Assembly (NCBI RefSeq): GCF_013410665.1
Contig: NZ_JACCFM010000001.1
Span: 620,001 to 684,000 of the forward strand
Reading direction: 5' to 3'
Length of the DNA stretch: 64,000 nucleotides
Origin: Leifsonia psychrotolerans
Lineage (GTDB): Bacteria; Actinomycetota; Actinomycetes; Actinomycetales; Microbacteriaceae
The notes beneath the pieces were generated by a model, which saw nothing but the letters and a program-made list of their open reading frames with translations, had not been told where the DNA came from and did no database searches. The translations under genes were made by a program, and so were the position numbers. Each line of letters starts with the position of its first letter. Positions within the stretch are counted from its first letter, which is position 1. Positions 44,475 through 53,218 of this stretch are shown one piece after another.

Positions 44475-45538
44475 CGACCTATCTGCTTGCAGGCGGTGGA
44501 ACGGCCGGGCACGTGAACCCGTTGCTGGCCGTCGCCGACACCATCCGAGCCTCCGAACCCGATTCGACAGTGCTTGTGCTCGGCACGGCCGAGGGTCTCG
44601 AGGCGCGCCTGGTTCCCGCTCGGGGCTACGAGCTGATCGTGATACCCAAGGTTCCGTTCCCGCGGAGGCCGAACAAGCAGGCCGTGACGTTCCTGCCGGG
44701 CATGCGCCGCGCCATACGCATCGTGACCGAGCTGATCGCCGCCCGGGGTGTCGATGTCGTCGTGGGATTCGGCGGTTATGTGTCGACGCCCGCCTACCTG
44801 GGCGCCCGCCGCGCGGGAATTCCGATCGTGATTCATGAGGCCAACGCCAAACCGGGTCTGGCCAATCGGCTGGGTGCCCGCTCGACCACCCATGTGGGCG
44901 TCGCGTTCCACGGCACCCCGATTCGACACGCTACCTTCGTCGGGATGCCGCTGCGCCACGAAATCGAGACACTCGACCGCGTGGCGTCCCGTGACGAGGC
45001 GGTGCGTCTTTTCGGGCTCGATGCGGCACGTCCGACCCTGCTCGTCACGGGTGGGTCGCTCGGTGCCCGACGACTCAATTCGACGCTCGTCGACTCGGCC
45101 GCTGCACTCATCGAAGCGGGCTGGCAGGTGCTGCACATCACGGGCGAGAAGTCTGAGGTGCGCGATCCACAGCTCGGCCACTATCGCATGCTCGCCTACT
45201 GCGACCGCATGGATCTGGCTCTCTCGGCCGCTGACTTCGCCGTGTCGCGGGCCGGTGCGGCGACCGTCAGTGAACTCGCCGCACTCGGCATTCCGGCCGT
45301 CTACGTGCCATATCCGGTTGGCAACGGCGAGCAGCGCTTCAACGTGGCGGATGTCGTCGGTGCCGGCGGGGGACTGGTGGTCGACGACGCCGAGTTCACG
45401 TCGGCGTGGGTGACGGAGCAGCTGATCCCGTTGCTCACCGACGGCGACCGGGTGACCCTCATGTCTCACGCCGCGGCATCCGTCGGGGTCCGTGACGGGT
45501 CGAAGAAAATGCTTGACTTGATTCACCGCGTTCGCTGA
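44471..45538 (+). CDS. murG: MurG, lipid II-forming GlcNAc transferase
   Basis: A 355-residue GT-B glycosyltransferase that converts lipid I to lipid II on the inner membrane face. YLLAGGGTAGHVNPLLA (about 4-20), GFGGYVSTPA, IHEANAKPGLANR, VTGGSLGARRLN and SRAGAATVSELAALGIPAV are standard. It overlaps ftsW by four bases and is followed by an 86-base gap before murC. Confidence 0.97.
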   Translation: MTTYLLAGGGTAGHVNPLLAVADTIRASEPDSTVLVLGTAEGLEARLVPARGYELIVIPKVPFPRRPNKQAVTFLPGMRRAIRIVTELIAARGVDVVVGFGGYVSTPAYLGARRAGIPIVIHEANAKPGLANRLGARSTTHVGVAFHGTPIRHATFVGMPLRHEIETLDRVASRDEAVRLFGLDAARPTLLVTGGSLGARRLNSTLVDSAAALIEAGWQVLHITGEKSEVRDPQLGHYRMLAYCDRMDLALSAADFAVSRAGAATVSELAALGIPAVYVPYPVGNGEQRFNVADVVGAGGGLVVDDAEFTSAWVTEQLIPLLTDGDRVTLMSHAAASVGVRDGSKKMLDLIHRVR

Positions 45539-45624
45539 CCAATCCCGCGTTCCCAGCCGGTGCCGCGTAAGTTTGTTCTGGCACCGTGTCGACACAGCCC
45601 CACCCAGAGAAGAGTATTTCTACC

Positions 45625-47022
45625 GTGATCAAGCCCGACCTCACCCTTTCGGTACCGCTCGACCTCGGAGCCGTTCATTTCGTGGGTATCGGGGGAGCGG
45701 GCATGAGCGGTATCGCCCGGCTCTTCCTCGCGGCTGGCCATACGGTTACCGGTTCTGACCAGAAGGATTCCGAGAACGTGGCGGCGCTGCGGGCTTTGGG
45801 CGCCACGATCTCGATCGGCCACGATGCCGCACACGTCGGCGCGGCCGACACCCTTGTTGTCACCGGGGCGCTCTGGCAAGACAACCCCGAGTATGTGTTG
45901 GCTCTCGAGCGGGGTCTGCCCGTCTTGCATCGTGCTCAGGCGCTGGCCTGGCTGGTCAAAGAGCAACGCCTGGTCGCCGTCGCCGGCGCCCACGGAAAGA
46001 CCACGTCGACCGGTATGATCGTCACGGGCCTGCTCGGACTCGACGCCGATCCCAGCTTCGTCAACGGCGGTGTGATTGAGACGCTCGGTGTGAGTTCGGC
46101 GGCTGGACGAGACAACCTCTTCGTCGTCGAAGCCGACGAATCGGACGGATCGTTCCTGCTCTATCAGACGGCCGTCGCGCTCATCACGAATGTCGATCCG
46201 GATCACCTGGATCACTACGGTTCAGTCGAAGCCTTCGAAGCGGCTTTCGTCGCATTCGCGCAGTCGGCAGCCGAGCTCGTCGTCGTCTCCTCCGACGACC
46301 CCGGTGCGGTCAAGGTCACGTCACAGCTCGTCGACAAGCGCATCATCACGTTCGGTGAGGATGCCGACGCCGACGTGCGCGTGCACTCGATCGTCACTGA
46401 AGGCCCGGTGAGCTTCACCGTCGCCTGGGCGGGCGTCGACTACACCACCACCCTGTTGGTCCCCGGCCGCCACAACGCGGTGAACGCCGCAGGCGCCTTC
46501 GCCGTGCTCGTCGGACTCGGCTTCGAGCCGGCCGCTTCACTCGCCGCCATCGCCACGTTCGGCGGCACCGGGCGCCGGTTCGAGCTGCATGGCACCGTCG
46601 GCGGGGTCAGCGTCTACGATGACTACGCGCACCACCCGACCGAGGTGGCTGCTGCGCTCTCCGGCGCGCGCACCGTCGTCGGCACCGGTCGCATCATTGC
46701 GGTGCACCAGCCGCATCTGTACAGCCGCACGCGCCTGTTCGCGCGTGAATTCGCTGAAACCCTCGAACGTCACGCCGATCACACCGTCGTGCTCGACGTC
46801 TACGGTGCGCGCGAAGATCCGGAGCCCGGTGTGACCGGAGCGCTCGTCTCCGAGCGGTTCCAGGACTCCTCACGTGTCGCGTTCATCGCCGACTGGCAGG
46901 ACGCCGCCGACTACGTGGCCGAGGTCGCTCGCGACGGCGACTTCGTGGTCACACTGGGCTGTGGTGACGTGAACCGTATTGTTCCCCAGCTGCTCGAATC
47001 GCTCAGGCGGGTGCACGAATGA
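45625..47022 (+). CDS. murC: MurC, UDP-MurNAc:L-alanine ligase
   Basis: A 465-residue Mur ligase. GTG 45625 (VIKPDLTLS) is preferred because it gives the usual MurC N-terminus; GTG 45586 would add 13 residues but has no ribosome site. Motifs are [29 protein letters not shown] for [13 protein letters not shown] and [15 protein letters not shown]. It starts the stem peptide by adding L-Ala. It is followed 13 bases later by ftsQ. Confidence 0.95.
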   Translation: MIKPDLTLSVPLDLGAVHFVGIGGAGMSGIARLFLAAGHTVTGSDQKDSENVAALRALGATISIGHDAAHVGAADTLVVTGALWQDNPEYVLALERGLPVLHRAQALAWLVKEQRLVAVAGAHGKTTSTGMIVTGLLGLDADPSFVNGGVIETLGVSSAAGRDNLFVVEADESDGSFLLYQTAVALITNVDPDHLDHYGSVEAFEAAFVAFAQSAAELVVVSSDDPGAVKVTSQLVDKRIITFGEDADADVRVHSIVTEGPVSFTVAWAGVDYTTTLLVPGRHNAVNAAGAFAVLVGLGFEPAASLAAIATFGGTGRRFELHGTVGGVSVYDDYAHHPTEVAAALSGARTVVGTGRIIAVHQPHLYSRTRLFAREFAETLERHADHTVVLDVYGAREDPEPGVTGALVSERFQDSSRVAFIADWQDAADYVAEVARDGDFVVTLGCGDVNRIVPQLLESLRRVHE

Positions 47023-47035
47023 CGGGTGAGGCCCG

Positions 47036-48043
47036 ATGAAGCGGCCGGCGGGCCCCGGCAAGCCGGCGGTACCCGAGCCGGAGCCGGTGTCGGCTCCGGT
47101 CACGCCCGTCACGCGCCGGACCCGTGGCACTGTGCGCAGCCGCTCGCTCGATGCAACGACCGAACCGATCGTGATTTCAACGATCGCTGCAGCGGCCAGT
47201 GTGTCGAGCGTCGCCGAGGCCCGGGAGCCCCGCGAGACACTGGACGAGATCACGCCGCCTGCACCGTCGACTCTCACGCCATCCGCAGCCCGCACGCAGC
47301 TGCGTGCGGCCAAGCGCAACAGAAGGCGCTACGAGCGCGATGAGGTGCGTCGCTTCACCTGGCGTTCTCGTCGCCGCAAGCGCACCTGGTTGGTACTCGG
47401 CTCTGCCTTAGCCGGGCTCATCGCCTTCGTCGTCATCGGCGCATACTCGCCGCTGATGGCACTGCGCACGATCGATGTGATCGGGACCAGTCGTATTCCG
47501 GCCGAGCAGGTGCAGAAGGCACTGGCGGGCCAGCTCGGAACGCCGTTGCCGATCGTCGATGTCGCTCGGATCAAACGGGAGCTGGCGAGCTTCACCCTGA
47601 TTCAGAGCTACGTCACTGAAAGCCACCCGCCGAACACGCTTGTCGTGAGGATCGTCGAGCGCGAACCCGTGGGCCTCGTGCAGACGGAGGGCGGTTTCGA
47701 CCTCGTCGACGCTGCCGGCGTCGTCGTGGCCTCGAGCGGTGAACGGCCGGCCGGCTTTCCGATCATCCTCGCGGCGAATGGCCCCGGTCATGCCGGATTC
47801 ACCGCTGCAGCGGCCGTGGTCCGATCCTTGCCCGAGGAGGTCAGGGCGCGAGTCGACACGGTGACCGCGGCAACCACTGACGATGTCACGCTCACTCTCG
47901 CCGAAGGGTCCCGCGTGGTCTGGGGGAGTGCCGAGCGCTCGGAGTACAAGGCCGTCGTGCTCGCTGCGCTGATGGTGAGTTACCCGCCGGGAACCGTGAA
48001 CGAGTATGACGTCACGTCACCGGACAGCGCCGTCTTGAGGTGA
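47036..48043 (+). CDS. ftsQ: FtsQ division protein with long cytoplasmic N-terminus
   Basis: A 335-residue bitopic protein. The first 115 or so residues are cytoplasmic, rich in Pro, Ala and Arg, ending in a basic patch (RRYERDEVRRFTWRSRRRK). One membrane helix (WLVLGSALAGLIAFVVIGAY) follows, then a POTRA domain (MALRTIDVIGTSRIPAEQVQ) and the FtsQ beta domain (VTESHPPNTLVVRIVEREPV). It ties the FtsLB complex to the divisome. The cytoplasmic part is longer than in Escherichia coli. Confidence 0.93.
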   Translation: MKRPAGPGKPAVPEPEPVSAPVTPVTRRTRGTVRSRSLDATTEPIVISTIAAAASVSSVAEAREPRETLDEITPPAPSTLTPSAARTQLRAAKRNRRRYERDEVRRFTWRSRRRKRTWLVLGSALAGLIAFVVIGAYSPLMALRTIDVIGTSRIPAEQVQKALAGQLGTPLPIVDVARIKRELASFTLIQSYVTESHPPNTLVVRIVEREPVGLVQTEGGFDLVDAAGVVVASSGERPAGFPIILAANGPGHAGFTAAAAVVRSLPEEVRARVDTVTAATTDDVTLTLAEGSRVVWGSAERSEYKAVVLAALMVSYPPGTVNEYDVTSPDSAVLR

Positions 48044-48100
48044 CTTCCCCGCGTACTTCGCGACACGCGGGCGCGCCTCCCCGTACTGTGCCCCGTCGCA

Positions 48101-48143
48101 CATAACTTTTAATCAGCAATTGCATACTCAGCATAACTTTAAA
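48101..48143 (+). promoter_or_regulatory. AT-rich ftsZ upstream region with paired CATAACTTT repeats
   Basis: CATAACTTT occurs at 48101-48109 and again at 48132-48140, 31 bases apart (about three DNA turns), with the palindrome GCAATTGC at 48116-48123 between them. This AT-rich stretch stands out in a GC-rich cluster and is the only sizeable gap between ftsQ and ftsZ. It probably holds a separate ftsZ promoter and an activator or repressor site. FtsR, encoded in this window, is one candidate binder. Confidence 0.5.
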
Positions 48144-48182
48144 CTTCGAGTAAAGGTTTAGGGTTTCACCGGAGGACCGGAC

Positions 48183-49340
48183 GTGTCAACAAACCAGAAC
48201 TACCTCGCAGTCATCAAGGTTGTCGGAATCGGCGGCGGTGGCGTCAACGCCGTGAACCGTATGATCGAGCTCGGTCTCCGTGGTGTCGAGTTCATTGCTA
48301 TCAATACCGACGCTCAGGCGCTGCTGATGAGCGACGCCGACGTCAAACTCGACGTGGGTCGCGATCTGACCCGTGGTCTCGGCGCCGGTGCCGACCCCGA
48401 GGTGGGTCGTCGTGCTGCCGAAGATCACGCAGAAGAGATCGAAGAAGCGCTGGCCGGCGCCGACATGGTCTTCGTCACTGCTGGTGAAGGCGGTGGAACG
48501 GGTACCGGCGGCGCTCCCGTCGTCGCTCGCATTGCGAAGTCCATCGGCGCTCTCACCATCGGTGTCGTGACCAAGCCGTTCGGTTTCGAGGGCAAGCGTC
48601 GCCAGGCTCAGGCCGAAACCGGTGTCGCCACACTCAAGAACGAGGTCGACACCCTCATCGTTGTGCCGAACGACCGACTGCTGGAGATCAGCGACCGCGG
48701 CATCAGCATGCTGGAAGCCTTCGCGACGGCCGACCAGGTTCTGCTCGCCGGTGTGCAGGGAATCACGGACCTGATCACGACCCCCGGCCTCATCAACCTC
48801 GACTTCGCCGACGTCAAGTCGGTCATGCAGGGCGCCGGTTCCGCCCTCATGGGTATTGGATCGTCGCGCGGCGCTGACCGCGCCATCAAGGCCGCGGAGC
48901 TCGCCGTCGCCTCGCCGCTCCTCGAAGCCTCGATCGACGGTGCGCACGGCGTGCTTTTGTCGATTCAGGGTGGCTCGAACCTTGGAATCTTCGAGATCAA
49001 CGACGCGGCCCGCCTGGTGCAGGAGGCCGTTCACCCCGAGGCCAACATTATCTTCGGTGCCGTCATCGACGACACGCTCGGCGACGAGGTGCGCGTGACG
49101 GTCATCGCTGCCGGATTCGATGGTGGTGAGCCCGGTGCCAAGGCCGTTGAGGTCCGTCACGCAGACTTGGTTGCCGCCGGTGTCGCGTCGACGCCAGCCG
49201 CAGCCGGTGCCCCGGTGACTGCTCCCGTCGAACCTGCTGCATCGGCGGCCTGGATGGCCGTTGACTCGAGCCCGGCCGTGGCCGATCCGGCGTTCGAAGA
49301 GCAGTCAGACGACCTGGACGTCCCCGACTTTCTGAAGTAG
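48183..49340 (+). CDS. ftsZ: FtsZ, tubulin-like cell division GTPase
   Basis: A 385-residue protein from GTG 48183 with GGAGG seven bases upstream. The GTP site includes [15 protein letters not shown], the tubulin signature [15 protein letters not shown] (about 101-115) and [11 protein letters not shown] (T7 loop). A Pro/Ala-rich linker leads to the C-terminal peptide [10 protein letters not shown], used for binding SepF and FtsW-type partners in actinobacteria. It polymerises into the Z ring. Its own AT-rich upstream region suggests transcription partly separate from the dcw operon. Confidence 0.98.
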   Translation: MSTNQNYLAVIKVVGIGGGGVNAVNRMIELGLRGVEFIAINTDAQALLMSDADVKLDVGRDLTRGLGAGADPEVGRRAAEDHAEEIEEALAGADMVFVTAGEGGGTGTGGAPVVARIAKSIGALTIGVVTKPFGFEGKRRQAQAETGVATLKNEVDTLIVVPNDRLLEISDRGISMLEAFATADQVLLAGVQGITDLITTPGLINLDFADVKSVMQGAGSALMGIGSSRGADRAIKAAELAVASPLLEASIDGAHGVLLSIQGGSNLGIFEINDAARLVQEAVHPEANIIFGAVIDDTLGDEVRVTVIAAGFDGGEPGAKAVEVRHADLVAAGVASTPAAAGAPVTAPVEPAASAAWMAVDSSPAVADPAFEEQSDDLDVPDFLK

Positions 49341-49345
49341 TCCCG

Positions 49346-50032
49346 ATGAACACGCCTGAGTTCCCCGGGCTGGCCGAACGCCTCGCGACCGTGCGCGGCA
49401 GCGTCGAGGACGCTGTTCGTGCGGCGGGACGACCGCCGGGCGAGGTGACGACGATCGTCGTCACCAAGTTCCACCCGGTCAGCGTGATCGAAGCGCTGGC
49501 CGACTTGGGCGTGCGCGATATCGGTGAAAATCGTCATCAAGAGGCCCAAGTCAAGGCGGCGGCTCTGGTGGATCGCGATCTTCGGTGGCATTTCATCGGA
49601 CAGCTGCAGGGTAAAAAAGCCCGGCAGGTGCGCGCCTACGCCGACGTCATCCATGCGGTCGATCGTGATTCCCTCGTGGCTGCTCTCGCCTCGGACGACT
49701 CGCAGGTGGAATGCTTCATTCAGGTCAATCTGACGGATGACCCGGCACGCGGCGGTGTGGCGCCCGCGGGCCTGCTCCGCCTCGTCGAGACGGTACTCGT
49801 CACCCCGGGGCTCAGGCTCCGCGGCCTGATGGCCGTCGCGCCGCTTGATCAGGCGGCGCGCCGTGCCTTCGCCCACGTGCGTGAGCTGGGTGAGTCGGTG
49901 CGCACGGTGGCTCCCGAAGCGACGAGCCTGTCGATGGGAATGTCGGCAGACTACATCGACGCCATCGCCGAGGGCGCGACACACCTGCGAATTGGATCCG
50001 CAATCACCGGGATTCGCCCGGTTGAGCGTTAA
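49346..50032 (+). CDS. YggS/PLPBP family pyridoxal-phosphate homeostasis protein
   Basis: A 228-residue protein five bases after ftsZ. VTTIVVTKFHPVSVIEAL carries the PLP-binding Lys, and DIGENRHQEAQVKA, WHFIGQLQGKKA and SLSMGMSADYIDAI complete the family motifs. It is a fold-type III PLP carrier with no known catalytic activity. Its place between ftsZ and sepF is usual in actinobacteria. The pgeF-like gene that often sits between ftsZ and yggS is absent here. Confidence 0.95.
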   Translation: MNTPEFPGLAERLATVRGSVEDAVRAAGRPPGEVTTIVVTKFHPVSVIEALADLGVRDIGENRHQEAQVKAAALVDRDLRWHFIGQLQGKKARQVRAYADVIHAVDRDSLVAALASDDSQVECFIQVNLTDDPARGGVAPAGLLRLVETVLVTPGLRLRGLMAVAPLDQAARRAFAHVRELGESVRTVAPEATSLSMGMSADYIDAIAEGATHLRIGSAITGIRPVER

Positions 50033-50068
50033 TCTCGAAGCAGAAGCATTACCAACACGGAGGTTCAG

Positions 50069-50569
50069 ATGTCCAACCCGCTCAAGAAAACCATGGTCTA
50101 CCTGGGTCTTGCAGACGAAGAGCTGGAATATGAGGCGCCCGCCAACGCTCCCGTCGCCGTTGCGCAGCACCACAACGCGCACACTCCGGCTGCGCAGAGT
50201 GCTCCCGTCGTCCGCGACGCCGGCCGTGCACCAGTGACGCCCCTGCACAAAACGGCGACCCCGCGCACCGTGGCTGCGTCGGAGATGAACGAGATCCTCA
50301 CCGTTCACCCGCGCCAGTACCGCGACGCGCAGTCGATCGCCGAGTCCTTTCGCGACGGCATCCCCGTTATCATCAACCTCTCTCAGATGAGCGACGCAGA
50401 CGCCCGCCGTCTGATCGACTTCGCGAGTGGCCTGTCGCAGGGGCTGTACGGCAAGATTGAGCGCGTCACCGCCAAGGTGTTCTTGCTCTCGCCGTCGCAC
50501 GTCGTGGTTTCCGGCGAGAACTCTGGTGAAGACGCAGACGCCGAGGCGTCGTTCTTCGCCCAGTCGTAG
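50069..50569 (+). CDS. sepF: SepF cell division protein
   Basis: A 166-residue protein with a CGGAGG site before ATG 50069. The N-terminal amphipathic helix [18 protein letters not shown] binds membrane. An Ala/His/Pro-rich linker follows (about 25-75). The globular SepF domain (about 78-155) has [40 protein letters not shown] and VFLLSPSHV. It anchors FtsZ to the membrane in organisms that lack FtsA, and there is no ftsA in this cluster. Confidence 0.96.
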   Translation: MSNPLKKTMVYLGLADEELEYEAPANAPVAVAQHHNAHTPAAQSAPVVRDAGRAPVTPLHKTATPRTVAASEMNEILTVHPRQYRDAQSIAESFRDGIPVIINLSQMSDADARRLIDFASGLSQGLYGKIERVTAKVFLLSPSHVVVSGENSGEDADAEASFFAQS

Positions 50570-50576
50570 TCTTTCT

Positions 50577-50870
50577 GTGTTGGTCGTCGCCCTGATCGCA
50601 GGCATTGCGCACACCGCATTCCTGCTCTACTTTTTCGTGCTCTGGGGCCGGTTCATCGTTGACCTCGTGCGTGGAATCAACCATGCGTGGCGGCCGCGGG
50701 GATTCGTCTTGGTGGTGATCGAGGCGGTGTATGTGATTACCGATCCGCCCATCAAGTTCTTCAGACGGATCATGCCCCCGTTGTCGCTGGGACAGGTCTC
50801 ATTCGACTTCGGTTGGACGTTGACCATGCTCTGCTGCATTATCGGCATGTCAATCGCCGGCGCCTTCTAG
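50577..50870 (+). CDS. YggT family membrane protein
   Basis: A 97-residue protein with two or three membrane segments (LVVALIAGIAHTAFLLYFFVL, RGFVLVVIEAVYVIT, TLTMLCCIIGMSIAGAF) and the YggT signature ITDPPIKFFRRIMPPLSLG. GTG 50577 is the likely start, seven bases after sepF, though no ribosome site is clear; TTG 50580 is possible. The family is conserved next to sepF and divIVA. Its function is not established. Confidence 0.85.
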   Translation: MLVVALIAGIAHTAFLLYFFVLWGRFIVDLVRGINHAWRPRGFVLVVIEAVYVITDPPIKFFRRIMPPLSLGQVSFDFGWTLTMLCCIIGMSIAGAF

Positions 50871-50969
50871 TCGCTCGCGTGGTGCCGAGACGTTCAGGCT
50901 CCGGCATGTATTCTTGTTCGGTATACGTTTCATATTTGTTCGCAACTCGAGTTCTAAGGGTGGAAAGCC

Positions 50970-51626
50970 ATGGCGCTAACTCCGGAAGATGTAGTCAACA
51001 AGCGGTTCCAGTCGACCAAGTTCCGTGAGGGGTACGACCAGGATGAAGTCGATGACTTCCTGGACGAGGTCGTCGTCGAACTGCGCCGCCTGACCGCAGA
51101 GAACGCAGAATTGAAGGCTCAGCTCTCGGCTGACGGCGGAAAGCCTGCCGAGCCGGTGCGCGCTGCTGCACCCGTGGCGGCTGCTGCGCCGGTCGCCGCT
51201 GTCGTCGCCGAGCCTGTCGCAGCGCCGGTTCCCGTATCCGTTGCGCCTCCCGTGGCGGAGGCGGTTGATGAGACCGCCGGAACCACGAACCTGCTGCAGC
51301 TGGCCCGTCGCCTGCACGAGGAGCACGTCAAGGAAGGCGCCGAGAAGCGCGATGCCTTGATCGCTGAAGGTCACGCCACCGCAGCCCGTGTCGTCGCCGA
51401 GGCCGAAGCGCGTCAGCGCGCTCAGATCGCCGCTCTCGACCAGGAGCGTTCGGTTCTGGAGACCAAGATTGACGAACTGCGTACCTTCGAGCGCGAGTAC
51501 CGTCAGAAGCTGAAGAGCTACATCGAGGGTCAGCTGCACGAGCTTGACTCTGCGTCGCCGGTTGGTGCGGGCAGCGGCAACGCCCAGAACGCTCCGAAGT
51601 CGAGCTTCCAGGGCTTTGGCGCGTAG
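50970..51626 (+). CDS. divIVA: DivIVA/Wag31 polar growth protein
   Basis: A 218-residue coiled-coil protein. The N-terminal membrane-curvature domain is clear (MALTPEDVVNKRFQSTKFR, then GYDQDEVDDFLDEVV). An Ala/Pro/Val-rich linker (about 55-105) separates it from a second coiled coil (LARRLHEEHVKEGAEKRDAL to TFEREYRQKLKSYIEG). In actinobacteria it marks the poles and directs wall growth. AAGGGTGG lies before the ATG. A 99-base gap upstream may hold a promoter. Its end overlaps the probable lspA start. Confidence 0.96.
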   Translation: MALTPEDVVNKRFQSTKFREGYDQDEVDDFLDEVVVELRRLTAENAELKAQLSADGGKPAEPVRAAAPVAAAAPVAAVVAEPVAAPVPVSVAPPVAEAVDETAGTTNLLQLARRLHEEHVKEGAEKRDALIAEGHATAARVVAEAEARQRAQIAALDQERSVLETKIDELRTFEREYRQKLKSYIEGQLHELDSASPVGAGSGNAQNAPKSSFQGFGA

Positions 51627-52248
51627 TTCCCGCGCGAAGGTCAGCTTCAGCACTCTTCTTGTACTGGCCCTCGTTGCGGTGGGCGCGTATGCGCTCGACC
51701 AAGTCACGAAGGCCCTCGTAGTAGCAAATCTGACCGAAGGCACTGCTGTTCGGGTTCTGGGCGATGTGTTTCAACTACACTTCGTCCGGAACCCGGGCGC
51801 GGCCTTCTCCTTTGCCAGTGGAATGACCTGGATCTTCACACTCCTGGCTGCGGCCGTCGTTGTGTTCATCATCTGGTTCGCCTCCCGCATCCGTTCTGTC
51901 GCCTGGGCCGTGGTCTTCGGCCTTCTGCTCGGCGGTGTGTTGGGCAACCTCACCGATCGTCTGCTGCGGCCGCCGAGTTTCGGCTCGGGTCATGTCATCG
52001 ATTTTCTCTCAACGCCGTGGCTGATTCCGGCTATCTACAACGTCGCCGATATGTGCATCGTCGCGAGCATGATCCTGTTCATGGTTCTGACCATTCGTGG
52101 CGTTGGCCTCGACGGCGCACGTCTCAAGAATTCGGCGGCTGCGGGCGCCGGTTCTGCTACAGACCCTGACACTGCTGCCGACACTGACACTGCTGCCGGC
52201 ACTGACACTGCTGCCGGCACTGACACTGATCCCCGGAACGAGTCCTGA
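51616..52248 (+). CDS. lspA: LspA, lipoprotein signal peptidase II
   Basis: An aspartic membrane protease that cuts prolipoproteins. The catalytic motifs are present: [20 protein letters not shown] and YNVADMCIV with the second Asp. About four membrane segments are seen. TTG 51616, overlapping divIVA by 11 bases, is the likely start and gives 210 residues; the frame is open further upstream inside divIVA. The C-terminal tail is hydrophilic and built of 18-bp DNA repeats encoding Asp, Thr and Ala. It is followed eight bases later by rluD. Confidence 0.92.
   Translation: MARSSRAKVSFSTLLVLALVAVGAYALDQVTKALVVANLTEGTAVRVLGDVFQLHFVRNPGAAFSFASGMTWIFTLLAAAVVVFIIWFASRIRSVAWAVVFGLLLGGVLGNLTDRLLRPPSFGSGHVIDFLSTPWLIPAIYNVADMCIVASMILFMVLTIRGVGLDGARLKNSAAAGAGSATDPDTAADTDTAAGTDTAAGTDTDPRNES
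52168..52230 (+). repeat. 18-bp tandem repeat in the lspA tail
   Basis: GACACTGCTGCCGGCACT occurs at 52168-52185 (one base changed), 52186-52203 and 52204-52221, followed by half a unit. The units keep the reading frame and encode a Thr/Asp/Ala-rich cytoplasmic tail after the last membrane segment, so copy number may vary without harm. Confidence 0.9.
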
Positions 52249-52256
52249 ACACCGCC

Positions 52257-53180
52257 ATGGAATCCCGTTCCCTCTTTCTGCCGGACAGTTTCGAAGGCGT
52301 GCGTGTCGACGCCGGGATCGCGAAGCTCCTGGGGTTTTCCCGGAGCTTCGCTGCCGACGTCGCCGAGGCCGACGGGGTTTTTCTTGATGGCATCGTCGTC
52401 GGCAAATCCGATCGGCTGAAAGCCGGCGGCTGGTTGGAAGTGAACTGGAAGCCCAAAGAAGAGATCGCAATCGTTCCCATCGCGGTTCCCGATCTCACCA
52501 TCGTGCACGACGACGACAGCATCGTGGTCGTCAACAAACCCGCCGGTGTGGCAGCCCACCCGAGCGTCGGCTGGACCGGTCCGACGGTCGTTGGCGCGTT
52601 GGCCGCAGCCGGCTACCGCATCTCCACCTCCGGTGCAGCCGAACGGGCCGGGGTTGTGCACCGCCTCGACGCGGGGACGAGCGGGCTCATGGTCGTGGCA
52701 AAGTCGGAGACCGCCTATACGGCGCTCAAACGTGCGTTTCACGACCGTGAAGTCGACAAGATTTATCACACGGTCGTTCAAGGCCATCCCGACCCGCTCG
52801 CGGGAACCATCGACGCGCCCGTCGGTCGCCATCCGAAGTCGGATTGGAAGTTTGCCGTGATTGCCGACGGCAAACATGCGATCACCCACTACGAGACGCT
52901 GGAGGCATTCCCCTCTGCCTCGCTGCTCGAAGTTCATCTGGAAACGGGCCGCACCCACCAGATCCGTGTGCACATGGCTGCACAGCGACATCCGTGCGTC
53001 GGCGACGCCATGTATGGCGCCGACCCCACGATTTCGGCTCGCCTCGGCCTCACCCGGCAGTGGCTGCACGCAAAGGAGCTGTCGTTCGCACACCCTGAGA
53101 GTGGCGATTGGGTGACCTACACCTCGGAGTACGCTCCCGATTTGGCTCACGCGCTGCATATTCTGCGCGACGCCGAATAA
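52257..53180 (+). CDS. rluD: RluD-type rRNA pseudouridine synthase
   Basis: A 307-residue RluA-family enzyme. An N-terminal S4-like region ([31 protein letters not shown]) is followed by the catalytic domain with [13 protein letters not shown] and [15 protein letters not shown], where the Asp is the nucleophile, and [13 protein letters not shown]. It probably makes the pseudouridines of 23S rRNA helix 69. The lspA-rluD pair is common in many bacteria. Confidence 0.94.
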   Translation: MESRSLFLPDSFEGVRVDAGIAKLLGFSRSFAADVAEADGVFLDGIVVGKSDRLKAGGWLEVNWKPKEEIAIVPIAVPDLTIVHDDDSIVVVNKPAGVAAHPSVGWTGPTVVGALAAAGYRISTSGAAERAGVVHRLDAGTSGLMVVAKSETAYTALKRAFHDREVDKIYHTVVQGHPDPLAGTIDAPVGRHPKSDWKFAVIADGKHAITHYETLEAFPSASLLEVHLETGRTHQIRVHMAAQRHPCVGDAMYGADPTISARLGLTRQWLHAKELSFAHPESGDWVTYTSEYAPDLAHALHILRDAE

Positions 53181-53218
53181 GCTAGATATTTACCACCCAC
53201 AAGCATTTCGGAGCAGTC

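Noticed and set aside
44135..45595. 486-residue minus-strand frame opposite ftsW-murG
   Set aside because: Antisense shadow in GC-rich coding sequence; ftsW and murG motifs are unambiguous on the plus strand.
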